In this document: piece after piece, positions 5,588 through 12,317 of the stretch
How the letters are laid out: each line of letters starts with the position of its first letter
Position numbering within the stretch: the first letter of the stretch is position 1
NCBI GenBank assembly: GCA_945787435.1
Contig: CALZHX010000263.1
Location: forward strand, 1 to 12,317
Origin: an uncultured Woeseiaceae bacterium
GTDB taxonomy: Bacteria > Pseudomonadota > Gammaproteobacteria > Steroidobacterales > Woeseiaceae
Direction: 5' to 3'
Length of the DNA: 12,317 nt
The notes under the pieces: generated by a model
Databases searched by the model: none
Seen by the model: only the letters and a program-made list of their open reading frames with translations
What the model was told of the DNA's origin: nothing
Program-made: the position numbers and the translations under genes

Positions 5588-5613
5588 GCCGGCCCGGGAA
5601 ATCCCGGGCCGGC
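5588..5613 (-). terminator. Perfect GC-rich hairpin after ftsZ
   Basis: Eleven uninterrupted base pairs, all G-C, around an AAAT loop, 35 bases past the ftsZ stop. This is among the strongest stems in the window. There is no U tract (CATTCCC follows), so it is either an atypical terminator of the dcw transcript or a stem protecting its 3' end. The rest of 5459-5647 holds the lpxC promoter. Confidence 0.6.
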
Positions 5614-5647
5614 AAGCGGAGGTATTACTCTGACGGTTTCCCTGTCG

Positions 5648-6796
5648 TCAGTCGGCCTGGCGTCGCAGGAATGCCGGAATATCCAGCAACTCTTCCTGCA
5701 GCCCGGCATCTTCAAGGCCATCGCCAACTGCGCGCTTACGTTGCACGGTTGGTTTGTCGAGACCGTGATAGTTGGGCTCGGCCGCCGCTGCAGCTGCCGG
5801 ACGGCGCACAATACGCATCGGTGATTCGGCATTCGTTGCAGCATGTCCAAGCCCGGTGGCGACAACCGTCACACGAATTAGATCCGTCATCTCCGGGTCG
5901 ATAACGGTGCCGACAACGACAGTTGCATCGTCAGATGAGAATTCCTTGATCGTGTTGCCAACTTCCTGGAACTCGCCAATCGACAGGTCCATGCCAGCCG
6001 TAACATTGGCGAGAATGCCATTGGCGCCGGCGAGGTTAATGTCCTCCAGCAACGGGCTCGAAATCGCAGCCTCGGCCGCTTCCCGAGCACGATCTTCGCC
6101 GGACGACACGCCGGATCCCATCATGGCCATACCCATCTCGGCCATTACTGTCCGTACATCGGCAAAGTCGACGTTGATCAGCCCAGGTCGCGTGATTAGC
6201 TCGGCGATGCCCTGCACGGCGCCCTGCAGTACCTCATTGGCCGAGCGAAATGCATCGAGCAGCGTAGTTTCGCCGCCGAGAACACTGAGTAACTTCTCAT
6301 TCGGGATCGTGATCAGCGAGTCGACGTGTTTGCCGAGTTCGCCGATGCCCTGCTCCGCGATCGACATGCGCTTGCCACCTTCCATCTGGAACGGTTTCGT
6401 GACGACGGCGACTGTCAGGATGCCAAGTTCTTTGGCGACCTGTGCGACAACAGGAGTTGCGCCGGTTCCGGTGCCGCCACCCATGCCTGCCGTGATGAAC
6501 AGCATGTCGGCGCCTTCAATAACCTCATGAATCCGGTCGCGATCTTCCATAGCCGCCTGGCGGCCAATGTCGGGATCGGCGCCCGCACCGAGCCCCTTTG
6601 TGATATTGCAGCCAATTTGCAACGCCGTGCGGACGCGAGCGCTTTTCAACGCCTGTGAGTCCGTATTGGCGCAAATAAAATCGACGCCTTCGATACCTGC
6701 GTCGACCATGTGCGCCACGGCGTTGCCGCCGCCGCCACCGACACCGATGACCTTGATGACCGCGCTTTGACTATGCGCATCCATTAATTCAAACAT
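5648..6796 (-). CDS. ftsZ: Cell division protein FtsZ
   Basis: FtsZ is the tubulin-like GTPase that polymerises into the division ring. The 382-residue protein has the nucleotide motif GVGGGGGNAV at 18-27 and the tubulin signature GGGTGTG at 106-112. The T7 synergy loop NVDFADV is at 208-214, with D210 and D213 in the positions that complete the active site across the polymer interface. A globular core ends near 320. A linker of about 45 residues with an alanine run (334-339) follows, then the conserved C-terminal peptide LLDIPAFLRRQAD (370-382), which binds FtsA and ZipA. The ATG at 6796 has GGAGG eight bases before it. It follows ftsA after 84 bases and is followed by a strong hairpin. The linker is of ordinary length for gammaproteobacteria; nothing is broken. 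Confidence 0.99.
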   Translation of the reverse strand: MFELMDAHSQSAVIKVIGVGGGGGNAVAHMVDAGIEGVDFICANTDSQALKSARVRTALQIGCNITKGLGAGADPDIGRQAAMEDRDRIHEVIEGADMLFITAGMGGGTGTGATPVVAQVAKELGILTVAVVTKPFQMEGGKRMSIAEQGIGELGKHVDSLITIPNEKLLSVLGGETTLLDAFRSANEVLQGAVQGIAELITRPGLINVDFADVRTVMAEMGMAMMGSGVSSGEDRAREAAEAAISSPLLEDINLAGANGILANVTAGMDLSIGEFQEVGNTIKEFSSDDATVVVGTVIDPEMTDLIRVTVVATGLGHAATNAESPMRIVRRPAAAAAAEPNYHGLDKPTVQRKRAVGDGLEDAGLQEELLDIPAFLRRQAD

Positions 6797-6827
6797 TGTA
6801 ACTTCCTCCGCTAGTAGACCTTCTAAT

Positions 6828-6846
6828 GGGTAACACTCCGTTACCC
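6828..6846 (-). repeat. Hairpin in the ftsA-ftsZ spacer
   Basis: GGGTAAC and GTTACCC form a perfect 7-bp stem with loop GGAGT on the minus strand, about 15 bases before the ftsZ ribosome binding site. No U tract follows. It may tune message stability or ftsZ translation relative to ftsA; this is inference. Confidence 0.5.
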
Positions 6847-6880
6847 GTTTTCACTTCACTGCATTGAATCTGCAGAACTC

Positions 6881-8119
6881 TTAAAACTGTCCGCCAAACC
6901 ACGCCTTCATTCGGCCCCATACATCGCCGAGGTTGTGGCTGATCGGTGTGGTTCGCGTGGTGCGGCGCGTCAGGTTTTCGTAGCCATACAAAAGCAGGCC
7001 AACGCCAGTTGCATGTATGGGATTACGAATTACATCCATCAGGCCATCGACGTACTGCGGCGAACCAAGACGCACGGGCATATGGAACACTTCTTCGGCC
7101 AGCTCGACCGCACCCTCCATTTTTGCGCTACCGCCCGTGATGACGATGCCGGCGGCAATCAACTCCTCAAAACCACTCCTGCGTAACTCATCGCGAATTA
7201 AACCGAAGAGTTCTTCATATCTCGGCTCGACGATCTCAGCGAGCGTCTGGCGCGCCAGCCGACGCGGCGGACGTTCACCCACACTCGGTACTTCGATGGT
7301 CTCGTCGGGGTTCGCGAGCTGCGACAATGCGCAGGCGTACTTGATCTTGATTTCCTCGGCGTACTGCGTCGGCGTGCGCATCGAGACAGCGATGTCGTTG
7401 GTCACCTGGTCACCTGCAATCGGGATGACCGCTGTGTGTTGTATCGCGCCACCCATGAAAACCGCCAGGTCTGTCGTACCACCGCCGACGTCGACGATGC
7501 AGGAACCCAGTTCCTTTTCGTCGTCCGTCAGCACGGAGTAACTCGAGGCGAGTTGCTCCAGTACGATGTCGTCCACTTCAAGGCCGCATCGTTGCACGCA
7601 CTTCACGATATTCTGTGCGGCGCTTTCCGCCCCGGTCACCATGTGGACTTTCGCGTCCAGGCGCACACCCGACATCCCAACCGGCTCGCGAATGCCTTCC
7701 TGACTGTCGATCAGAAATTCCTGCGGCAGGATATGCAGGATTTTTTGGTCAGCGGGAATGGCGACTGCACGAGCCGCATCGATTACACGATCGACATCGC
7801 TCGGGCTCACCTCTTTGTCACGAATCGCGACGATGCCGTGCGAATTCAGGCTGCGCACATGACTGCCGGCGATACCGGTGTAAACCGAGTGGATGTCACA
7901 GCCAGCCATAAGCTCGGCCTCTTCGACCGCGCGTTGAATGGAATGCACGGTTGACTCGATATTAACGACGACACCCTTCTTCAGGCCACGAGACGGGTGC
8001 GAACCGATGCCGACGACTTCGATTCTGCCGTCATCATTAATCTCCCCGACAATCGCAACAACTTTCGACGTTCCAATGTCGAGTCCAACAATCAGGTTCT
8101 TGTCTCCCCGTTTGGACAT
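6881..8119 (-). CDS. ftsA: Cell division protein FtsA
   Basis: FtsA is the actin-like protein that tethers FtsZ filaments to the inner membrane and recruits later divisome proteins. The 412-residue protein has phosphate-1 GLDIGTSK at 12-19. The 1C (SHS2) domain lies at about 84-163, including the typical segment ILHILPQEFLID (128-138). Phosphate-2 IVDVGGGTTDLAVF is at 208-221, and the adenosine motif GIVITGGSAKMEG at 324-336. The last residues (about 399-412, VWGRMKAWFGGQF) form the amphipathic membrane-targeting helix. The ATG directly follows the ftsQ stop (TGAATG), with AGGTG eight bases before it inside ftsQ, so translation is coupled. All family landmarks are present. Confidence 0.99.
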   Translation of the reverse strand: MSKRGDKNLIVGLDIGTSKVVAIVGEINDDGRIEVVGIGSHPSRGLKKGVVVNIESTVHSIQRAVEEAELMAGCDIHSVYTGIAGSHVRSLNSHGIVAIRDKEVSPSDVDRVIDAARAVAIPADQKILHILPQEFLIDSQEGIREPVGMSGVRLDAKVHMVTGAESAAQNIVKCVQRCGLEVDDIVLEQLASSYSVLTDDEKELGSCIVDVGGGTTDLAVFMGGAIQHTAVIPIAGDQVTNDIAVSMRTPTQYAEEIKIKYACALSQLANPDETIEVPSVGERPPRRLARQTLAEIVEPRYEELFGLIRDELRRSGFEELIAAGIVITGGSAKMEGAVELAEEVFHMPVRLGSPQYVDGLMDVIRNPIHATGVGLLLYGYENLTRRTTRTTPISHNLGDVWGRMKAWFGGQF

Positions 8120-8932
8120 TCAGCGATCACCTCGCAGCGCCAGCATTTCATCCATTTCCTGCGCCGGGTCATCAACCGGCGTTCTTGATCCGTTATTCCA
8201 GCCAATCGTGAAGCCATTGCTGTAGCGCATGTCTACGTAGTCGATTTCCGTCGCGCGACCGGTAATGATGTCGGCGACAATGTCCAGGAACAGGTCGGTG
8301 CGGGCGTCAACCTCGCGGCGGCCGATTCTCACCTCTACACCGTTGTGCAAGGTCATGTCCCAGGCTCCACGTGCATCAAGGTGAACGCGACGCAGATCCA
8401 GACCGACCGGAATGAGCCGTTCGCGAACATCCAGATATCGCTTGGCAACTTCCGCGGAGCGGTCTTGCGGCCCGCTCAGGCGCGGTAACTCTGCCGGTAT
8501 GTGACGTGCGTCTGAAACAAACAGTTCACCGCGCACGTTTAATAATCCACGCTCGCCCCAGGTCGCTGCCGGTACCTGTTCGGTGACCGTAATGTGCAAG
8601 CGACTCGGCCACCGCCTCGCGACCGTCGCCTGGTCTATCCAGGGCATTTTGACAATGCTCTGTTGAATTCCGGCGAGATCGGCACTGACGAAACCGTCTT
8701 CGAGTTCGTCGCTGATTGCCTCCTCTATTTGCAACGCCGTGACACGTTGAAACGGTCCGTTGATCTCTATCGAACGGATCGGCCGGTCAAGCATGCCGGC
8801 ACTCAGGAAGTACGTGGCTACGACCGCCGCAACTGCAACGGCGGGCGTGACGATGTGTCCTAAGCGAACTCTCGGCAACGTGAAGCGTGCTGCCTTTTTC
8901 TGCTTTCTGCGTCGTGCCTGCTTACGCGTCAT
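8120..8932 (-). CDS. ftsQ: Cell division protein FtsQ
   Basis: FtsQ is a bitopic membrane protein that joins the FtsB-FtsL complex and links early and late divisome parts. The start chosen is the ATG at 8932, with GAGG nine bases before it, giving 270 residues. A longer reading frame to 9016 would overlap ddl by 95 bases and add a segment without family character. The N-terminus is very basic (MTRKQARRRKQKK), as expected for the cytoplasmic tail. One membrane segment lies at about 26-46, and the POTRA domain at about 51-119 begins RPIRSIEINGPF and contains MPWIDQATVARRWPSRL (96-112). The beta domain follows. The gene overlaps the ddl stop by 11 bases and abuts ftsA. No defects seen. Confidence 0.96.
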   Translation of the reverse strand: MTRKQARRRKQKKAARFTLPRVRLGHIVTPAVAVAAVVATYFLSAGMLDRPIRSIEINGPFQRVTALQIEEAISDELEDGFVSADLAGIQQSIVKMPWIDQATVARRWPSRLHITVTEQVPAATWGERGLLNVRGELFVSDARHIPAELPRLSGPQDRSAEVAKRYLDVRERLIPVGLDLRRVHLDARGAWDMTLHNGVEVRIGRREVDARTDLFLDIVADIITGRATEIDYVDMRYSNGFTIGWNNGSRTPVDDPAQEMDEMLALRGDR

Positions 8933-9923
8933 TGGCTGCCACCTCAATCGCGTTTGTGTGATGGCCTTCCCTGACGCTCGTCTCGAGAATGCGCCAGCAA
9001 AGCTCTTCGAAATCAATACCTGCCTGTTTTGCCGCCATCGGAACCAGGCTATGACTGGTCATGCCCGGGATCGTGTTGACTTCGAGTACCTGCGGTTTGC
9101 CGTCTTCACCGGTCATGAAGTCGACGCGGCCCCACCCGGTACACCCGACTTCGTTGAATGCAGCCATCGCGAGACCCGCATAAAGCGCCTCGGTCTCATC
9201 GTCGGCGGTTCCGGGGCAGTGGTACTCGGTTCTGTCGGATTCATATTTCGCGCGATAGTCATAGAACACGCGCGGCGTGACGATTCGAATGCTCGGCAGT
9301 GCACAGCCCTGCAGGACGCCGACCGTGAATTCGTCACCGACAATGCAGTGCTCGGCCAGCGCGACGCCACCGTATTCAAGGGCAAGTTTCACAGCTTCGG
9401 CAAGATCCTCGTGCTCGAATACTTTCGACATGCCGACGCTCGAGCCCTGGCCTGCCGGCTTCAGAATCATCGGGAAGCCGAGCTCCTCGGCAGCGAGCAC
9501 GGCGTCGGCATCGTGGCGGATAACGGCATATTCGGGCGTCGGAATACCGCAAGCCTCGAACAGGTGCTTGCTGCGTATCTTGTCCATTGCCAGCGATGAC
9601 GCCATGACGCCACTGCCCGTGTAGGGCATATCCAGCCACTGCAACGCGCCCTGCAAGGCGCCGTCTTCACCACCAGTGCCGTGCAGAGCGATCCAGGTGC
9701 GGTCGAAGCCGGCGGCGGCGAACTGCCCCAGGCTCTTGCCCGCCGGATCCCAGGCGTGAGCATCCACACCGCGCGACTGCAGAGCTTTCAGGACTGCGGC
9801 GCCGGTATCAAGTGATACCTCGCGCTCCGGCGACGATCCCCCAAGCATGACTGCAACACGTCCAAATTCGCTAGCGTTCGCAATAGCCGTGCGCTCTTCA
9901 AGCAGTGTCGCGATACGACTCAT
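8922..9923 (-). CDS. ddl: D-alanine--D-alanine ligase
   Basis: Ddl joins two D-alanines with ATP in the cytosol, providing the terminal dipeptide of the peptidoglycan precursor that MurF adds. The 333-residue ATP-grasp protein has GGSSPEREVSL at 28-38 (E33 binds the first D-Ala), HGTGGEDG at 81-88 and KPAGQGSSVGMSK at 155-167 (ATP-binding). The omega loop YDYRAKYESD is at 221-230, and EVNTIPGMTSHSLVP at 281-295 holds the magnesium ligands. About 20 residues precede the usual beginning (GRVAVMLGG); these are kept because the ATG overlaps the murB stop as ATGA and has GAGG seven bases upstream. Placement between murB and ftsQ corresponds to the ddlB copy of dcw clusters. Confidence 0.98.
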   Translation of the reverse strand: MSRIATLLEERTAIANASEFGRVAVMLGGSSPEREVSLDTGAAVLKALQSRGVDAHAWDPAGKSLGQFAAAGFDRTWIALHGTGGEDGALQGALQWLDMPYTGSGVMASSLAMDKIRSKHLFEACGIPTPEYAVIRHDADAVLAAEELGFPMILKPAGQGSSVGMSKVFEHEDLAEAVKLALEYGGVALAEHCIVGDEFTVGVLQGCALPSIRIVTPRVFYDYRAKYESDRTEYHCPGTADDETEALYAGLAMAAFNEVGCTGWGRVDFMTGEDGKPQVLEVNTIPGMTSHSLVPMAAKQAGIDFEELCWRILETSVREGHHTNAIEVAANDA

Positions 9924-10816
9924 TGCGCCACCTCGCCGACGATCCGAACTTCATGAACCAGTTCAACACCGTGCTTTTCGATAACGATCTGGCGCACGTG
10001 CTCGATCAGTTCCTCAACGTCAGTCGCCGTCGCGTCATTGCTGTTGATGATGAAGTTGGCGTGCTTCTCCGACACTTCCGCACCGCCGATCGAATAACCT
10101 TTGAGCCCGGCGGCTTCAATCAACCTGGCGGCGTGATCACCTGGCGGATTGCGAAATACGGATCCGCAACTTGGCAAGCCGAGCGGCTGTGTACGTTTGC
10201 GCCGCTCCAGCATCTCGCTCATCACTTCCATGCTCGGTGCTACGTTCGGGTCGAAGCGGAATATCGCTTCGATGAACCACTCATTCGTCGGGCCGGTTAC
10301 GCTGCGATAGGCAACTGAGTATTCACTCGGCGCGCGTTGATTAATGACACCGGCGCGATCTATCGTGCGCACCGACTCGACGCGCTCCCATGTCTCGCCA
10401 CCGTGCGCGCCGGCGTTCATGGCAAGCGCACCGCCGACCGTTCCCGGAATACCCGCGAAAAACTCGGACGGTCCGATGCCCCAACGGATGCACTGGCGCG
10501 CGAGTTGTGTGCACGGCAGACCACTGCCGGCTCGAACCCGGTAGTTTTCGACACGCTCGAGATCCTTGAGAATCTTCGATGCCGAAATGACAACTCCACG
10601 AATGCCGCCATCGCGGACCAGCAGATTGCTACCGACGCCGAACCAGAAAACCGGGATGTCGGTGTGCAGGTCGTGCAGAAATGCCGACAGGTCCTCAAGA
10701 CTGGCAGGCACAAAAAAGGTCTCCGCGGGCCCGCCGACACGCCAGGACGTGTGCTTGCTCATGGGCTCGTTCACCCGGACCTCGCCGCGCAGGCTTTGCT
10801 GCTCGGCCGCCATCAT
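9920..10816 (-). CDS. murB: UDP-N-acetylenolpyruvoylglucosamine reductase MurB (type II)
   Basis: MurB is the FAD-dependent enzyme that reduces UDP-GlcNAc-enolpyruvate to UDP-MurNAc with NADPH in the cytosol. The 298-residue protein is shorter than E. coli MurB (342) and fits the type II class, which lacks the extra loop of the type I enzyme. HTSWRVGGPAE (22-32) starts the FAD domain, and GVGSNLLVRDGG (60-71) and GIPGTVGGALAMNAGAHGGE (122-141) bind FAD. R171 in AYRS, S219 in CGSVFRNP (proton donor) and E289 in HEVRIVG are the expected catalytic residues. The ATG at 10816 overlaps the murC stop as ATGA; a second ATG follows directly and cannot be excluded. The stop overlaps the ddl start. A murB between murC and ddl is common outside the enterics, where it lies elsewhere. 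Confidence 0.98.
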   Translation of the reverse strand: MMAAEQQSLRGEVRVNEPMSKHTSWRVGGPAETFFVPASLEDLSAFLHDLHTDIPVFWFGVGSNLLVRDGGIRGVVISASKILKDLERVENYRVRAGSGLPCTQLARQCIRWGIGPSEFFAGIPGTVGGALAMNAGAHGGETWERVESVRTIDRAGVINQRAPSEYSVAYRSVTGPTNEWFIEAIFRFDPNVAPSMEVMSEMLERRKRTQPLGLPSCGSVFRNPPGDHAARLIEAAGLKGYSIGGAEVSEKHANFIINSNDATATDVEELIEHVRQIVIEKHGVELVHEVRIVGEVAQ

Positions 10817-12237
10817 GAGTGCACCTTCAGATTCGGTTTTTTGACCAACAGGTCTGCCAGGCCGGCCGCATAAGTGCCAATGTCTCCCGCGCCCATCAGC
10901 AACACGAGATCGCCATCGGCCAGCACACTTTCGAGTACGGGCTGCAATTCATCCAGCGACTCGACAAACACGGGCTCAACAGCGCCGCGAGTACGCACGG
11001 CACGGGCGATCGCCCGACCGTCGGCTCCCGCGATTGGATCTTCGCCGGCCGCATAAACCTCAAGCACGATCGCGACGTCCGCATCGGACACAACCGTCGC
11101 AAAATCGTCCATCAGGTCGCGCGTACGGGTGTAGCGATGCGGTTGAAATACGAGAACGACGCGCCGCTCCGGCCAGCCTGCACGCGCAGCCGCCAGAGTC
11201 GCCGCTATTTCTGTCGGGTGGTGACCGTAGTCATCGACGAGCATGACTTTTCCAGCCACGGTCTCCACCTCACCGAGGATCTGGAAGCGCCTGTCGATTC
11301 CTTCAAACTCGGCGAGTGCCCTGACGACAGCGTCATCGCCGATCTGCAATTCGTCAGCGACAGCAATGGTCGCCAGCGCGTTCCTTACGTTGTGCATGCC
11401 GGGCAAATGCAGTTCGATTCGAAGCGGGTCACGATCGCCGGGGCGAACGACGTCGAAGTGCGTGTGCCCCTGGTCAAACTCGATGTTCTCGGCGCGCACG
11501 TCCGCATCATCGTTGGTGCCATAGGTAATGAGCGAACGACCGACATTGCTGAGAATTTCGTTGACGCCGGGATCGTCCGTACAGACTACAGCGACCCCGT
11601 AGAACGGCAGGTTGTGCAGGAACTCAATGAAACCCGTGCGCAGCTTGTCGATGTCGCCATCGTAGGTCGACATGTGGTCGGCATCGATATTCGTCACTAT
11701 CGCGAGCATCGGCTTCAGGTGCACAAACGAGGCATCGCTCTCATCCGCCTCGGCGACCAGGTAATCGCCTTGCCCAAGTCGCGCGTTCGCATCGGCACTT
11801 TTCAGTCGCCCGCCGATTACGAACGTGGGGTCCAACCCTCCCTCGGCCAAAACGCTGGCGACGAGACTCGTTGTCGTCGTCTTGCCATGCGTCCCGGCTA
11901 CCGCGATCGAATATCGGAACCGCATAAGCTCAGCCAGCATCTCGGCCCGTTGCACAACGGGCATCAATCGCTCACGAGCGGCTGCGACTTCCGGATTGGT
12001 TTCATCGACCGCGCTGGAAACGACAACGGCATCTGCATGCTCAATGTTTGCTTCAGCGTGGCCGATGAATACGGTAGCGCCCTGATTTTCGAGGCGCCGT
12101 GTTTGTTTGTTGGCTTTTATGTCGGAGCCCTGGACCTTGTAGCCCAGGCTCAACATCACCTCAGCGATGCCGGACATGCCCGACCCGCCGATGCCAACGA
12201 AATGTACGCTGTTGATCCGTCGCATTTTCTTGATCAC
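10813..12237 (-). CDS. murC: UDP-N-acetylmuramate--L-alanine ligase MurC
   Basis: MurC adds L-alanine to UDP-MurNAc with ATP, the first peptide step of precursor synthesis, in the cytosol. The 474-residue protein is of normal length. The Rossmann-like UDP-binding motif GIGGSGMSGIAEVM is at 15-28, the ATP loop GTHGKTTTT at 115-123 and EADESD at 163-168. Then come NIDADHMSTY (183-192), HNVRNALA (282-289), DDYGHHPTE (335-343) and FQPHRYTR (364-371). The start is taken as GTG at 12237 because it overlaps the murG stop (GTGA) and has GGGAG seven bases before it; an ATG four codons later is the alternative. The stop overlaps murB. Position after murG is the standard dcw order. Confidence 0.98.
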   Translation of the reverse strand: MIKKMRRINSVHFVGIGGSGMSGIAEVMLSLGYKVQGSDIKANKQTRRLENQGATVFIGHAEANIEHADAVVVSSAVDETNPEVAAARERLMPVVQRAEMLAELMRFRYSIAVAGTHGKTTTTSLVASVLAEGGLDPTFVIGGRLKSADANARLGQGDYLVAEADESDASFVHLKPMLAIVTNIDADHMSTYDGDIDKLRTGFIEFLHNLPFYGVAVVCTDDPGVNEILSNVGRSLITYGTNDDADVRAENIEFDQGHTHFDVVRPGDRDPLRIELHLPGMHNVRNALATIAVADELQIGDDAVVRALAEFEGIDRRFQILGEVETVAGKVMLVDDYGHHPTEIAATLAAARAGWPERRVVLVFQPHRYTRTRDLMDDFATVVSDADVAIVLEVYAAGEDPIAGADGRAIARAVRTRGAVEPVFVESLDELQPVLESVLADGDLVLLMGAGDIGTYAAGLADLLVKKPNLKVHS

Positions 12238-12317
12238 GTCGCGACTCCCGCTTGTTGGAGACAGAGTTCAGTGATGCGGCTCAGTGCCAGAGGCTTATCC
12301 AGTCCGTGCGCCTTTTC
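12234..12317 (-). CDS. murG: C-terminal end of MurG (partial)
   Basis: The last 27 codons of a gene entering from the right edge. It ends in LALSRITELCLQQAGVAT and a TGA that overlaps the murC GTG. MurG is the inner-membrane-associated glycosyltransferase that makes lipid II. The fragment is too short for motifs; the call rests on dcw gene order (murG before murC) and on the helix-like C-terminus. Confidence 0.75.
   Translation of the reverse strand, partial: EKAHGLDKPLALSRITELCLQQAGVAT

Noticed and set aside
5772..6530. Plus-strand reading frame of 252 codons opposite ftsZ
   Set aside because: Serine- and proline-rich product typical of the complement of a GC-rich gene; FtsZ motifs on the other strand settle it.
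8933..9016. Longer start for FtsQ
   Set aside because: Would overlap ddl by 95 bases; the internal ATG at 8932 has a ribosome site and gives the usual basic N-terminus.
8760..9599. Plus-strand reading frame of 279 codons opposite ftsQ and ddl
   Set aside because: Spans two well-defined genes on the other strand; no ribosome site or recognisable domain.

Overview
The window is a chromosomal housekeeping region of a Gram-negative bacterium, most probably a non-enteric gammaproteobacterium. It holds the 3' part of a division and cell wall (dcw) cluster followed by lpxC, and ends in secA. Three points support the assignment: lpxC (lipid A synthesis), a DciA-type helicase loader instead of the enteric DnaC, and the order ftsZ-lpxC-(...)-dciA/M23 peptidase-secA seen in many gammaproteobacteria. 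I see no transposase, integrase, CRISPR, tRNA or rRNA, and no broken gene.

Layout from high to low coordinates, the direction in which most genes are read (minus strand): the last 27 codons of murG (12234-12317), then murC, murB, ddl, ftsQ, ftsA and ftsZ. Most junctions overlap by 4-11 bases (GTGA, ATGA) or abut, so the block is tightly coupled down to ftsA. ftsA and ftsZ are separated by 84 bases that hold a 7-bp hairpin. After ftsZ there is a perfect 11-bp GC-rich hairpin, then a likely lpxC promoter, lpxC, and an alanyl-tRNA editing protein (AlaX type) whose GTG start overlaps the lpxC stop. Below these lies a 60-residue orphan gene with a TATAAT promoter of its own.

Two genes point the other way (plus strand, 2355-3412): dciA (DUF721) and, overlapping it by ATGA, an exported protein with a class I SAM-methyltransferase fold. 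On the minus strand the divergent region carries what I read as a cyclic-di-GMP-I (GEMM-I) riboswitch at about 2163-2253. It sits in the leader of a membrane-anchored M23-family peptidase gene (1110-2042). secA follows, cut by the left edge after 324 codons, and its preprotein-binding region appears to carry an insert of about 60 residues.

Together the genes cover peptidoglycan precursor synthesis (MurG, MurC, MurB, Ddl), divisome assembly (FtsQ, FtsA, FtsZ), lipid A commitment (LpxC), replication initiation (DciA), peptidoglycan remodelling (M23) and protein export (SecA). The least ordinary part is 1110-2253: a second-messenger riboswitch placed on a cell-wall protein that has lost one of the usual M23 active-site histidines. 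Regions above 300 bases without a gene: only 2043-2354, which holds the riboswitch and leader.
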